Source: Maribacter sp. PR1 (GTDB taxonomy: Bacteria > Bacteroidota > Bacteroidia > Flavobacteriales > Flavobacteriaceae). From it: a DNA stretch of 64,000 nucleotides. Below, in pieces: positions 54,786 to 63,878 of this stretch. The position numbers were made by a program, and so were the translations under genes. The DNA lies in contig NZ_JAQPCG010000009.1 in assembly GCF_028464145.1 (NCBI RefSeq), forward strand, positions 62,001 to 126,000, read 5' to 3'. The first letter of the stretch is position 1. Each line of letters starts with the position of its first letter. The notes beneath the pieces are model-generated. The model saw nothing but the letters and a program-made list of their open reading frames with translations, did not search any database and was not told where the DNA came from.

Positions 54786-55235
54786 TTACATCAACCCATG
54801 ATCGGCAAAGCTGTAATATCCGCCATCGGGTGCCAGGATGATATGATCCAGTACCCTGACGTCAAAAAGTTTGGCCGCCTGTTGGATTTTTTCGGTCAAT
54901 TGCCTGTCCGCTTGACTTGCCCTTAGTTGACCCGATGGATGGTTATGGGCAAGGACGATGCCCGTGGAAAGGGTCTTTAGGACTAGGGCAAATAGGATGC
55001 GCATGTCCACCAAGGTACCGGTAATACCGCCCGTTGATAGGGGGTAGATACCTTTGACCCTATTGGACTGATTGAGCAATAGGACCTTGAAGGTTTCATG
55101 AAGTCCAATGGTCTTTTCGTCCCAGTTCTTGAAAAGTACTAGGGCTACATCGTCGGAACTGGTTATGGATGGGGATTTCAGGGTACTGATTTTTTCCCTG
55201 TAGCTGATCTGTATTTCGTTTACTTTATGTCCCAT
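54786..55235 (-). CDS. RadC-like JAB/MPN-domain protein
   Basis: 149 residues. The JAMM metal motif is complete: LAHNHPSGQLRASQADRQLTE (H-x-H-P-S-G-x8-D), preceded by RVKGIYPLSTGGITGTLVDMRILFALVLKTL and followed by VRVLDHIILAPDGGYYSFADHGLM. The N-terminal HhH part of full-length RadC is absent. Short RadC-like proteins are common in ICEs and defence islands; the substrate is unknown. It lies between ssb and the oriT-like block, with a terminator on each side. Confidence 0.88.
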   Translation of the reverse strand: MGHKVNEIQISYREKISTLKSPSITSSDDVALVLFKNWDEKTIGLHETFKVLLLNQSNRVKGIYPLSTGGITGTLVDMRILFALVLKTLSTGIVLAHNHPSGQLRASQADRQLTEKIQQAAKLFDVRVLDHIILAPDGGYYSFADHGLM

Positions 55236-55265
55236 AGGAATATGCTTTGGGTTGAAAATGGAAAA

Positions 55266-55285
55266 AGGGCACCCTAAAGTGCCCT
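55266..55285 (-). terminator. terminator after ssb
   Basis: On the - strand AGGGCAC-TTTAGG-GTGCCCT is followed by TTTTT, a short, strong intrinsic terminator. It lies 10 bases after the ssb stop and before the radC-like gene, so the two genes may be separate transcripts. Confidence 0.75.
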
Positions 55286-55295
55286 GTCACTTTGC

Positions 55296-55634
55296 TTAGT
55301 CCGCACCTCCCAATAACAGGATCTCACTGGCCACGACTTCGTTCACATAGCGTTTGTTACCCTCCTTGTCCTCATACGAACGGGAGGTCAGTTTCCCTTC
55401 GATGGCGATTTCCTTGCCCTTGGTCACGAATCCCTCGATGATGTCGGCCAATTTCCCCCATCCGATGACGGTATGCCATTCGGTATTGGTCACCCGATCC
55501 CCTTTGGAGTTCGTGTAGTGTTCATTGGTCGCCATGGTCAGGCGTGCCACACGTTTTCCCTTGTCAAGATTTGTGATCACGGGTTCTTGCCCCACGTTTC
55601 CGATCAACTGAACTTTGTTTCTCAATGTACTCAT
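55296..55634 (-). CDS. ssb: single-stranded DNA-binding protein (plasmid/ICE type)
   Basis: 112 residues, an OB fold: MSTLRNKVQLIGNVGQEPVI, VARLTMATNEHYTNSKGDRVTNTEWHTVIGWGKLADI, then KGKEIAIEGKLTSRSYEDKEGNKRYVNEVVASEILLLG. It lacks the long acidic C-terminal tail with the DDIPF-type end of chromosomal SSB, as is usual for short mobile-element versions. It would protect single-stranded DNA during transfer. It is the rightmost clear gene of the mob module. Confidence 0.9.
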   Translation of the reverse strand: MSTLRNKVQLIGNVGQEPVITNLDKGKRVARLTMATNEHYTNSKGDRVTNTEWHTVIGWGKLADIIEGFVTKGKEIAIEGKLTSRSYEDKEGNKRYVNEVVASEILLLGGAD

Positions 55635-56666
55635 ACGAAAAAGTTTTAAGTGCCTGCTCGGTGCAGACGGGTTAATGAATTCCCCAATTATTTTTGTATT
55701 TGGTTTCCCAAATTTTAAGGGGCGTTTGTTTGGTTTCCTTCGTGCACAGCACCATAAAAGAAGGGGGTTCTGTCAAGGCTTTTGACCGTAAATCGGGAGG
55801 GTCCGCGACGTAGCAAATCCTTTGGGGTTTCAAGGAAGTGGATACCCGATTTATGGACAAAACCTGTCTTGGCCTTGACGGGTTCGACAGGGCCTTAGGA
55901 AGTCCTTCGGACCCAAGGGCCAGCGAGCGTACGGGTAGTTAAGCGAGTGCAGGTATTGGCGTTCTGATTGGAATTCCTTGGACCCTGCCCGGTTTTTCGA
56001 TGTCCCGAAAAACCATCAGGGCTTCTTTTATTATGGCCCCCTTAAAATTTGATGGGCGGGCGGACGGATTTGAGGCCTTCTTCCACAAAGCCCCAAGAAG
56101 GGTTTGTAAAGTAAGGGGGCAACAAAAATCCGTTCGGGCGACTTCCTTAAAAAAGCATAAACCTAGGTTACTTTGTGATGAATCGAACCTATCTTCCCAT
56201 AGGTCCATAAGCACCTGTATAACATCCTTACCTATCCTGACCAAAATTCTTTTTATTCCCGATCATGCTTTCCCATAACCTCGCATACATTTGGGCAGTG
56301 GTCAGTTGCATACACCAACCTTGACATCCATACTATTTCAGATGGTGCTGCCTAAGCATATTTTGATAAATGGTTTCAATAATAGGGCACTAGTTGATGC
56401 ATCAATGGCATGCTTTAGGAGTAAGGTACCATTGGATACAACGCGGACTTAAAACTGATTTGGATTCCCTAAAATCTAAGCAGTTCACCCCCTAAATTTT
56501 AGTGTTAAGCGTATAAGGGCAATCAACCGTTGGTCGATGAACGACAGGTTTAATGGATGTTCAGGGAATCGAGCAGATTTCGTCAGTACATGGATACCGT
56601 TCGTAGATAAAACACGCTATTTTTTATAAATCATTCAATATTTGTACAAAACCCGAATAAAGAATT
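55635..56666. other. non-coding stretch right of ssb
   Basis: About 1 kb with no gene I can support. Two weak - strand frames exist (55672-55860, 62 codons; 55939-56244, 101 codons) without recognisable domains. The second overlaps an equally long + strand frame. The base composition of the first 600 bases resembles the mob module, and AT content rises after about 56300, so the right edge of the mobile DNA probably lies in this interval. No tRNA or second copy of the tRNA-Arg core was found. Confidence 0.4.
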
Positions 56667-56843
56667 ATGAAAACACTTTTACTTTTTAAGGAAATCTATA
56701 ATGAAGCGTTTAAAAGTATTCAGAATTATATCGTGAAGCACTATTTCAAGGCTTTTACCATTTTTACCATAGTAATGTTTGCTATTGTATTGTATGCTTT
56801 TCTATATAGGTTAAGTACAGGATTTGTATTTTCCAATATCTGA
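56667..56843 (+). CDS. small membrane protein, DUF6747-like
   Basis: 58 residues: MKTLLLFKEIYNEAFKSIQN, then YIVKHYFKAFTIFTIVMFAIVLYAFLYRLSTGF with one membrane helix. The string LFKEIY-EAF, the basic-aromatic stretch before the helix and the YAFLYR-STGF end resemble the DUF6747 family, short proteins conserved in Flavobacteriaceae. It stands alone between long non-coding stretches. Function unknown. Confidence 0.6.
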   Translation: MKTLLLFKEIYNEAFKSIQNYIVKHYFKAFTIFTIVMFAIVLYAFLYRLSTGFVFSNI

Positions 56844-57377
56844 GAATTAACCCAGGAAGTTTTAAGAATAAAGTACTTTTGACTACATCGCTCTTTTTTA
56901 TTTGTGCCTTGATACTATTGATCCTAATCATGACCCTAGGCATGTAGAGGAACCATTTGCATAATTTGCTCCGTAGCAAAATACTTTATACCCTATACAC
57001 ATCTTAACATAAGCAGGAAAGCTATTGAGTTTTTCCGAGCTTTTCGAGCCATGGTTCATGCGGAACTAGCCAAAACTTCGGTCAGGAAAAACGGAATCGA
57101 TAGCTTTCCTTTAGCAAGAGGACTCCCGCCTATTATTTGCTCAGGAATGAAGCCCTTCGACATCCCTCAGGATAGGCTTACCTTCCCAGTCCCAATAGCT
57201 ATCGGGATCCGTGCTTTTTTAAAAGAACGTATGGACCAACTAGGGTTTGTAGGTTGGCACCCCCTCTTCAGTTTTCCCTAGTAATTTTCACATCTCAATT
57301 TTAACATTTTTAACAACTTGATTATCAATATGTAAGAATATATATTGATGATTATTTAAAATTAGTCTAAATAAAAT
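56844..57377. other. intergenic stretch with palindromic repeat
   Basis: No gene is supported. TCCCAATAGCTATCGGGA (57190-57207) is a near-perfect palindrome of the kind often scattered in flavobacterial genomes. A + strand frame at 57051-57281 crosses this repeat and has no coding features. Confidence 0.4.
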
Positions 57378-57408
57378 TTGTGTAAAAAAACACAGGGCTT
57401 TAAATTCG
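57378..57408 (+). promoter_or_regulatory. candidate promoter of the siderophore receptor operon
   Basis: TTG (57378-57380), a 20-base spacer, then TAAATTCG (57401-57408). This fits the Bacteroidetes pattern TTG-N19-21-TAnnTTTG with one mismatch, 38 bases upstream of the receptor start codon. Confidence 0.5.
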
Positions 57409-57446
57409 CGGCTCATTATTTAGAATAATTATAAATAAAATAAGTT

Positions 57447-59915
57447 ATGAATAAAATCTACTTCGTATATATCTTCATATTTGGTGTATATAGCATGAGC
57501 TTTGGGCAAAATCCTTCTATTGAAGGAAAAGTGCTTTCCGATTCCGGCGCTCCGATAGAGAACGCCAATGTCATTATATTAAACTCGACTATTGGTACAA
57601 TTACTAATACCAATGGCACTTATAAACTAAAGGGAGTTAGCCCGGGCAGGTACACCGTACAAGCTTCCTATATAGGCTATGAAACTATTGAAAACACAAT
57701 TACCGTGAGGGAAGGAATCGCCGTAGCGCTGAATTTCACCCTAGGTGAATCCGCCACGCAACTGCAAGGTGTGGAAATCATAGGTCGAAAGGAACGAAAC
57801 TATAAAAACACAACTTCTTTTGTTGCCACAAAATCCGCAACAAAATTGGTTGACGTACCCCAAGCCGTAAGTTATGTAACCAAAGAAGTTATATTGGACC
57901 AAGCGGCATTTACGGTCAACGATGTAGTTAAAAATGTCAGTGGTGTTAATCAGTTTTCATTTTATAATGATTTGACCATGCGGGGGTTTCGTGTTCAGGG
58001 GCAACGTAATAATAGTATCCTTTTAAATGGCTCCCGCATGATGACCAGTTTTTGGAGCCAACAGATCATTCCGCATGTGGAACGTGTCGAGGTGATAAAA
58101 GGTCCTGCATCCGCCCTATTCGGTAATGCCTCTCCAGGTGGAACCATAAACACGGTTACCAAGAAACCACTAGAAACAACCAAACAATCCATCAGTGCAA
58201 GTATGGGGAGCTTTAATACTTTTAGATTATTGTCCGACTTTACAGGGCCAATGACCAAAGACAACAAGTTGTTGTATCGTTTAAATATAGGGTATCAAAA
58301 CACGGACGGTTTTAGGGACTTGCAATTCAACAAGAACATTGTTGTTGCCCCATCGTTTTCCTTTATCCCAAACGAAAAGACCCGTTTGAACTTTGATGTG
58401 GTCTATCAGGACAACAAAGGTCGTTTAGATCGCGGACAGGCCGTTTTTGGAGACGGTAATCTTTACTCAACACCAATTACTACCTCCTTAAGTGCAGAAA
58501 ATGACTATTTGAACGAACAAAACTTAAATGTTACCTTATCGTTTCAGCATAAGTTCAATGAAAACATAAGTTTTAATAGTTCCTATCTGAATTCCTCTTA
58601 TGACGAAGACCTATTGGAGCATAGAACTGCCAATAACTTTTTAGCGCTCGGGGATGGTTCTTTTGATATTACCCAAGTAGCCATGCGGGTGTTTATCCGT
58701 AAACGATCTTGGAACAATCAGAACTTTACGAATTACCTCAATTTTGACTATGATCTTGGCAACTTAAAAAACAAGTTGTTGGTGGGCTATGACTATTTCC
58801 AACAAGAACTGGAACCCGGGGGTTCTCAATTGGAGGCTAATGCCTATCTTTTACAAAATGGAACCGCAACCAATTCGTTCAATGTCGCCAATATTGATAA
58901 TTATGTGCTTGACCAGGATGGAAATCCTGTCGCCAATGTAGCACCTTTTGATTTAACCTCTACCAACGGGAATGCCATGCGGGACATGAGCACTTACGTG
59001 TATTCCATTAGAAACTATGATCGGTACAAACAGACCGGTAATGGTATTTACCTACAAAACCAGTTCAGCTACAAAAAGTTCAATCTTTTGGTAGGCCTTA
59101 GGTACGATGATTTTACCGATTACTTAAATTACAATACCGTTGCGGAAGAAAAAGTAAAACAGGATGCTTTTTTACCTAGAATAGGTATGGTCTATAAGGC
59201 AACACCAAATATAAACCTATACGGTACTTGGGTTAAGGGATATCAACCCCAAACGGCTACCGAAATAAATAATCCCGAGGCTGGAGGACCCTTTGACCCT
59301 TTGACCAGTGAACTGCTCGAAGCCGGGGTAAAATCAGAATGGTTCAACAAAAGACTGAGTGCTACTTTGGCCCTTTACAGCCTAAACCAAAAAGGAGCTT
59401 TGTACAACGCCAATGACTCCAGTAACTCCGATTTACTACAACAGGTCGGTGAAGAAAAATCGGAAGGTGTGGAATTGGATGTTTATGGACAGATCTTGCC
59501 CAATTGGAGCGTTATTATGAACTACGCCTATAATCATGCCTATTTTACGGAGGCGGATGAATCCACGATCGCTATTTTTGGCGATCAAAAACCCAATGCT
59601 CCAAGAAACACTTTCAATTTTTGGACAAAATATATCATTGACCGTGGCGATTTCAACGGTCTTGGCTTTGGACTCGGGTATGATTATGTAGGGGAACGAA
59701 ACGGTTCTATTGTCAGGGACCCGCAGTTGATTCCTATTTTTCCAAGCTATGGATTGGTCAATACCGCTGTGTATTATCAGGTTGATAAATTTCAGATACA
59801 ATTGAACTTTAACAATGTATTCGACAAGACCCATTGGGTAGGAGGATATGATTTCTTGAGAGCCTTCCCAGGGAGACCCCGAAATATAATGGCAACCGTC
59901 TCTTATACCTTCTAG
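57447..59915 (+). CDS. TonB-dependent siderophore-type receptor
   Basis: 822 residues. A signal peptide (ending near YSMSFGQ) and a carboxypeptidase-like domain (about 25-110: GKVLSDSGAPIENANVIILN) come first. The plug follows: KLVDVPQAVSYVTKEVILDQAAFTVNDVVKNVSGVNQFSFYND, then FRVQGQRNNSILLNGSRM and VERVEVIKGPASALFGNASPGGTINTVTKKP. The barrel ends in FPGRPRNIMATVSYTF. The plug pattern is that of ferric-siderophore (FhuA/FpvA-like) receptors. The next gene encodes a PepSY membrane protein, common in iron uptake. Confidence 0.92.
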   Translation: MNKIYFVYIFIFGVYSMSFGQNPSIEGKVLSDSGAPIENANVIILNSTIGTITNTNGTYKLKGVSPGRYTVQASYIGYETIENTITVREGIAVALNFTLGESATQLQGVEIIGRKERNYKNTTSFVATKSATKLVDVPQAVSYVTKEVILDQAAFTVNDVVKNVSGVNQFSFYNDLTMRGFRVQGQRNNSILLNGSRMMTSFWSQQIIPHVERVEVIKGPASALFGNASPGGTINTVTKKPLETTKQSISASMGSFNTFRLLSDFTGPMTKDNKLLYRLNIGYQNTDGFRDLQFNKNIVVAPSFSFIPNEKTRLNFDVVYQDNKGRLDRGQAVFGDGNLYSTPITTSLSAENDYLNEQNLNVTLSFQHKFNENISFNSSYLNSSYDEDLLEHRTANNFLALGDGSFDITQVAMRVFIRKRSWNNQNFTNYLNFDYDLGNLKNKLLVGYDYFQQELEPGGSQLEANAYLLQNGTATNSFNVANIDNYVLDQDGNPVANVAPFDLTSTNGNAMRDMSTYVYSIRNYDRYKQTGNGIYLQNQFSYKKFNLLVGLRYDDFTDYLNYNTVAEEKVKQDAFLPRIGMVYKATPNINLYGTWVKGYQPQTATEINNPEAGGPFDPLTSELLEAGVKSEWFNKRLSATLALYSLNQKGALYNANDSSNSDLLQQVGEEKSEGVELDVYGQILPNWSVIMNYAYNHAYFTEADESTIAIFGDQKPNAPRNTFNFWTKYIIDRGDFNGLGFGLGYDYVGERNGSIVRDPQLIPIFPSYGLVNTAVYYQVDKFQIQLNFNNVFDKTHWVGGYDFLRAFPGRPRNIMATVSYTF

Positions 59916-59917
59916 CA

Positions 59918-61204
59918 TTGAAACTGTCCAAAAAAAAACTGTTTAAAATCCATAGTTGGATAGGTACCAAGTTGAGCATACTCTTTTTTGTAGTGTGCTT
60001 TTCTGGTACTATGGCCACCTTGAGCCACGAAATGGACTGGCTCTTTATTTCAGCGATCAGGGCCAAACCGCAAAAGGAGTTTGCTTCCAGAAATACAATT
60101 CTTGCCAACCTTAAAATGCAATATCCAGACGGTCAGGTTTCCTATTGGATGCGCACGGAAGAACCTTATTTGTGCGATATTATCTACGTGACGGATAAGG
60201 GCAGACAAACCTATGTCTTTGCCAATCCTTATACAGGAAAAATACAAGGGAATGCCAACCTCACCTTTCAACGCTTCTTTAGGGATCTGCACTATTTTCT
60301 GTTCATGCCCTTTTATCAATTTGGGTATTTGATCGTGTTGAGCTTTGCCTTTCTTCTGCTGATTTCTTTTTTGACTGCTTTGTTCTTCTATAAAAAATGG
60401 TGGAGAAAACTATTTGTACTTGAAACAAAAAAAGGTCCGCTTGTATTTTTCAGAAGTCTTCATAGGCTAGTGGGATTATGGTCAGTTCCCTTCTGCCTCC
60501 TGTTTTCGATTACCGGGATATGGTATTTTGTAGAACGTACCAATATTGCCAACGTAGGGACAAAGGTGAACCCTAAACTCCCAAAATTGCAAGACTATAT
60601 TGTCACGGATAGTGTGGACCTTGCTTATGATATCGATTATGATAAGGTGGTCGATGCAGCTCAAGAAGCAATTCCGCATTTCAGGGTAGCGGACATGAAC
60701 ATACCTGCTAATTATGACAGCCCTGTTTATCTAAGAGGCAAATCAGATGTCCCATTAGTAAGGCAGCGGGCCAATCGGGTGTATGTAAATCCATACAACT
60801 ATGAAGTGGTAAAGGTTCAAAATGCCAAAAAAATAAGTAATACCATGTGGTTGAACGACATTGCCGACCCCCTTCACTTTGGCTATTGGGGAGGACTGGT
60901 GACCAAGGTCATCTGGTTTTTTATGGGGTTGGGGGTTTCATCATTGGTATTGACAGGAATATGGATTACCCTAAAACGAAAGGCCCTACAAAGGAAAAAA
61001 CGGCAAAAACCCATATTGGGCAAATGGAAATTTTTGAACTGGGGTATTTACCTATTTATGATGCTCAGTATGTATGTGCAATTGGTTGGTCGATATCATA
61101 CTTCAATTAGGGGTATAGTAGTTATAAGCCTTGGTTGGATGTTGTTTTTATGGCTTACCTATTATGTTTTTGTTTACCGCTTGAACAAAACAGTCAATAC
61201 CTGA
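59918..61204 (+). CDS. PepSY-associated membrane protein, iron-uptake linked
   Basis: 428 residues starting at TTG 59918, two bases after the receptor stop. The next ATG would remove most of the first membrane helix, so TTG is preferred. Four helices: about 14-33 (LSILFFVVCFSGTMATLSHE), 130-155, 185-207 (LVGLWSVPFCLLFSITGIWYF) and 325-350, with further hydrophobic segments at the end. The PepSY_TM signature KIHSWIG and RSLHRLVGLW is present. Such proteins are thought to reduce or release iron from siderophores. It is in an operon with the receptor. Confidence 0.85.
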   Translation: MKLSKKKLFKIHSWIGTKLSILFFVVCFSGTMATLSHEMDWLFISAIRAKPQKEFASRNTILANLKMQYPDGQVSYWMRTEEPYLCDIIYVTDKGRQTYVFANPYTGKIQGNANLTFQRFFRDLHYFLFMPFYQFGYLIVLSFAFLLLISFLTALFFYKKWWRKLFVLETKKGPLVFFRSLHRLVGLWSVPFCLLFSITGIWYFVERTNIANVGTKVNPKLPKLQDYIVTDSVDLAYDIDYDKVVDAAQEAIPHFRVADMNIPANYDSPVYLRGKSDVPLVRQRANRVYVNPYNYEVVKVQNAKKISNTMWLNDIADPLHFGYWGGLVTKVIWFFMGLGVSSLVLTGIWITLKRKALQRKKRQKPILGKWKFLNWGIYLFMMLSMYVQLVGRYHTSIRGIVVISLGWMLFLWLTYYVFVYRLNKTVNT

Positions 61205-61698
61205 CTTCAATTAAAACAGGTTCTCAAAATACCTATGAACAGCATTAGACTGTAGCTCAATTATGTCACTATTCCAAACGTGCCTATTTTTCTGTAAACG
61301 GTAGGAGGGCCAGTATGACCACTGCCTAACCATGGGGAAAGTCCTTTGGATCGACCCAGACTTGAATGCCCTGGTGTCCCTGAGCGGTTCCCTTTCCGTT
61401 GTGCCCATTCGACATTTCACCTATCCATAGGAGAAACTTAAGCTGGATATGATGCTTGGTTTTTTGAGGTGACGTAAATTGATTCCTGATATAATCAAAA
61501 GGTACAGCCCCCAAAGCGGCATAACGTTCCCCATTCCAATACAGAAGGTCCTCCAAGAGTGCAACGGTCGGTTATCATACGGTAGACCTCCGAAGCACCT
61601 AATCCTTTTGGAACGATTCATTCTGGCTATAAAAGCGTACCTATTTTACTTGGTAAAAAAAATTATTAAACTTTTAACATAAGATTTCTTGGTAAACT
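61205..61698. other. intergenic stretch right of the PepSY gene
   Basis: About 490 bases. Several short frames on the - strand (for example 61326-61556) have no recognisable domain and overlap each other, so none is called. The stretch could hold a degraded gene. No hairpin with a T-run was seen after the PepSY stop. Confidence 0.35.
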
Positions 61699-61729
61699 TT
61701 GGTTTAATAGACGACTGGTCATATATTTG
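61699..61729 (+). promoter_or_regulatory. tetR promoter with operator site
   Basis: TTG (61699-61701), a 20-base spacer and TATATTTG (61722-61729) fit the Bacteroidetes promoter exactly. CGACTGGTCATAT (61712-61724) lies in the spacer and over the -7 box, and shares the GACTGGTC core with sites upstream of the efflux genes. This predicts autoregulation. Confidence 0.65.
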
Positions 61730-61751
61730 TCCTTGTTTTTATTAATGACCG

Positions 61752-62348
61752 TTGAAAGCGAGTACAAAACATATCGAGAAATCAGATCATCTGGTAGAAA
61801 AAGGACTTAGTTTACTTTGGTCCAAGGGATATAATGGGACTAGCGTAAATGACATTGTCAATGCGGCGGAAGTTCCTAAGGGTTCTTTTTATTTTTATTT
61901 TGAATCCAAGGAAGATTATGTCGTCAAAGTATTGGAGAAGTATTTTGAAAATAAAAGAAACAATATTATCAAGGATATTTTTAATGATTCCGATAAGGCT
62001 CCCAAAGCCTGTATTTTAAACTTTTATAGACTAAGGGTCAAGTACATAAAGGAGCAATTGAATTGTACATTAGGCTGTATGGGCTCCAATATGGGAACCG
62101 AAATGGCTGAACACAGTGAGAAAATAAGAACCACCATCGTAGCCGAAGAAAGAAAAATAAGATTACAAGTCAGGGATGTCGTCCAAAAGGCACAAGAAGC
62201 CAAAGAAATTACAAACCCTATTGAAGCTGATAAAATAGTTGATTTTATTGAAGATTCATTTAAAGGCATGTTAACCTCAATGAAAGAAACCAAAAGTTCC
62301 GAGCCATTGGATAACTTTATAAAGTTCTTATCCGTTATTCTTAATTAA
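61752..62348 (+). CDS. TetR/AcrR-family repressor of the RND efflux operon
   Basis: 198 residues starting at TTG 61752. The in-frame codon two triplets upstream is a stop and no ATG is available before residue 100. The HTH is clear: KGLSLLWSKGYNGTSVNDIVNAAEVPKGSFYFYFESKEDYVVKVL (about 17-62). A helical ligand domain follows with cysteines in LNCTLGCMGSNMG, like AcrR/YxaF-type C-terminal domains. It lies 262 bases upstream of the efflux genes on the same strand. Repeated GACYGGTC sites in both promoters suggest that it represses itself and the pump. Confidence 0.88.
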   Translation: MKASTKHIEKSDHLVEKGLSLLWSKGYNGTSVNDIVNAAEVPKGSFYFYFESKEDYVVKVLEKYFENKRNNIIKDIFNDSDKAPKACILNFYRLRVKYIKEQLNCTLGCMGSNMGTEMAEHSEKIRTTIVAEERKIRLQVRDVVQKAQEAKEITNPIEADKIVDFIEDSFKGMLTSMKETKSSEPLDNFIKFLSVILN

Positions 62349-62371
62349 TTTTTTTTACCACGTAGATAACC

Positions 62372-62597
62372 AACCGGTCAACTATATAATCCAATCTAAA
62401 TCACAATGCATGAATAAAAAGATGAACAAAAAAGCTGAAAATTAATAATCAACTGGTCAACTATTCAACAACGCAGACCATTCAGACCCATTTAAAATTT
62501 TAAATAAACAATTAACCCTAGTTGCATTTCCGAGTTTGTTATATCCCTAAAAAAATTTAATTTTTTTTACATTATTACTAACCGACTGGTCAACTAT
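62372..62597 (+). promoter_or_regulatory. three TetR-type operator sites before the efflux genes
   Basis: CAACCGGTCAACTAT (62372-62386), CAACTGGTCAACTAT (62450-62464) and CGACTGGTCAACTAT (62583-62597) repeat the same 15-base unit, in one orientation. They share the core ACYGGTC with the site in the tetR promoter. The last one ends 13 bases before the adaptor start codon. Spacings are 78 and 133 bases. Confidence 0.75.
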
Positions 62598-62610
62598 TAA
62601 TAATCCAAAA

Positions 62611-63780
62611 ATGAAAATAGAAATAATAAAGATTAATTATCGCAAAACTATAATCGGCATAGTACTACTCTCGTCCTTGGTATTAATCACTGCATGCACG
62701 GAGTCCAAGGCCTCTGATCAACAAGCAGCGCTACTTCCCGTTGCCTATATACATCCGATCAATGAAAGTATACATGATTGGGAAGATTATATTGGCAGGT
62801 TCGAAGCCTCGGAACGCGTCGATATTCGTTCAAAGATCAATGGGTACATTGAAGATGTACGCTTTAAAGATGGGGATGCCGTAGCGAAGGGTCAAGTACT
62901 CTTTGTTATAGACCAACGTCCATTTTACATTGCCCTAAAACAGGCTGAAGCCCAAAAATTAGAAGCAGAGGCCAATTTAAGCAGAACAGAAAGTGATTAT
63001 AACCGTATTGCATCGGTACAGGATGCCAGGGCGGTCTCCAGTGAAGAGGTGGAACAGCGTCAGCAAATAGCGAAATCCGCCGAAGCACGATTAATGGCCG
63101 CTAAAGCCAATTTGGCGCAAGCGCAATTAGATCTTAGCTATACCGAAATTAAGGCACCCATTAGTGGTATTATTAGCGAGGATTTTATAAATAAAGGCAA
63201 CTATGTAACTGGGGGCTCGTCCAATGCTACCATACTAACGAGCATCTTGACAATCGATCCGATTCATTTCTATTTTGAAGGGGATGAAAAGCACTTCTCC
63301 AATAACATCCAGGGCAATAATGCTCAAAAAGTGAAAGTAAAACTATCTGACGAAGACGATTTTACTAGAGAAGGTATGCTGGATTTTGTCGACAATCAAA
63401 TAGACAAAAGTACAGGTACCGTAAGGGAACGGGCTGTTTTCGATAATGGTGAAATGAGCTTGCAATCAGGTATGTTCGGTAGAATTAGGTTGGTTAAAGA
63501 CAAACAACCTGCCCTTCTAATTCCAGATGAAGCCATTGGCTCGAATCAATCTCAAAAAATAGTCTATACGATCGATGAGAACAATACAATTAAAGTGAAA
63601 CCTGTTCAGCTGGGTAAACTCTATAATCATAAGTATAGAATTGTCCTCGACGGGATATCCAGTGAGGATAGAATTGTAGTGGGCAATCTACTTAAAATAA
63701 GACCCGGAATGACCGTTGACCCCAAAAAAGATGCTTTTCAAATCACGAACGAAGATGCCGTAGCCAGCGCTCAAAAATAA
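62611..63780 (+). CDS. RND efflux periplasmic adaptor (membrane fusion protein)
   Basis: 389 residues with a lipoprotein signal (GIVLLSSLVLITAC). The order is a barrel/lipoyl start (ERVDIRSKINGYIEDVRFKDGDAVAKGQVLFVIDQRPFYIALKQAEAQ), a helical hairpin (about 105-170) and a lipoyl end (LSYTEIKAPISGIISEDFINKGNYV). The beta-barrel and membrane-proximal domains follow, with RIVLDGISSEDRIVVGNLLKIRPGMTV. This is the AcrA/MexA layout. It works with the RND pump that starts 98 bases downstream and an outer-membrane channel not in the window. Confidence 0.92.
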   Translation: MKIEIIKINYRKTIIGIVLLSSLVLITACTESKASDQQAALLPVAYIHPINESIHDWEDYIGRFEASERVDIRSKINGYIEDVRFKDGDAVAKGQVLFVIDQRPFYIALKQAEAQKLEAEANLSRTESDYNRIASVQDARAVSSEEVEQRQQIAKSAEARLMAAKANLAQAQLDLSYTEIKAPISGIISEDFINKGNYVTGGSSNATILTSILTIDPIHFYFEGDEKHFSNNIQGNNAQKVKVKLSDEDDFTREGMLDFVDNQIDKSTGTVRERAVFDNGEMSLQSGMFGRIRLVKDKQPALLIPDEAIGSNQSQKIVYTIDENNTIKVKPVQLGKLYNHKYRIVLDGISSEDRIVVGNLLKIRPGMTVDPKKDAFQITNEDAVASAQK

Positions 63781-63878
63781 AATATTCAACGTATCGAAAT
63801 TCACCATCTGGACTCATTTTTTGGGCCTAGTGAAGGATTTCTATTCCTAGAAACAAAGCAACAACTAACAAGACAAAC

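Noticed and set aside
55939-56278. 101-codon - strand and 92-codon + strand overlapping frames
   Set aside because: They occupy the same DNA on opposite strands, neither has a recognisable domain, and the region looks like non-coding margin of the mobile module.
56470-56485. TCTAAGCAG near 56476 as a second copy of the tRNA-Arg core
   Set aside because: Only nine bases match, and the T-arm and acceptor parts are absent, so a chance match is more likely.
57051-57281. 76-codon + strand frame before the siderophore receptor
   Set aside because: It crosses a palindromic repeat and has no coding signature.
61326-61621. Overlapping short - strand frames right of the PepSY gene as a degraded transposase
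   Set aside because: No DDE or zinc-finger motif, no terminal inverted repeats; I could not recognise any family.
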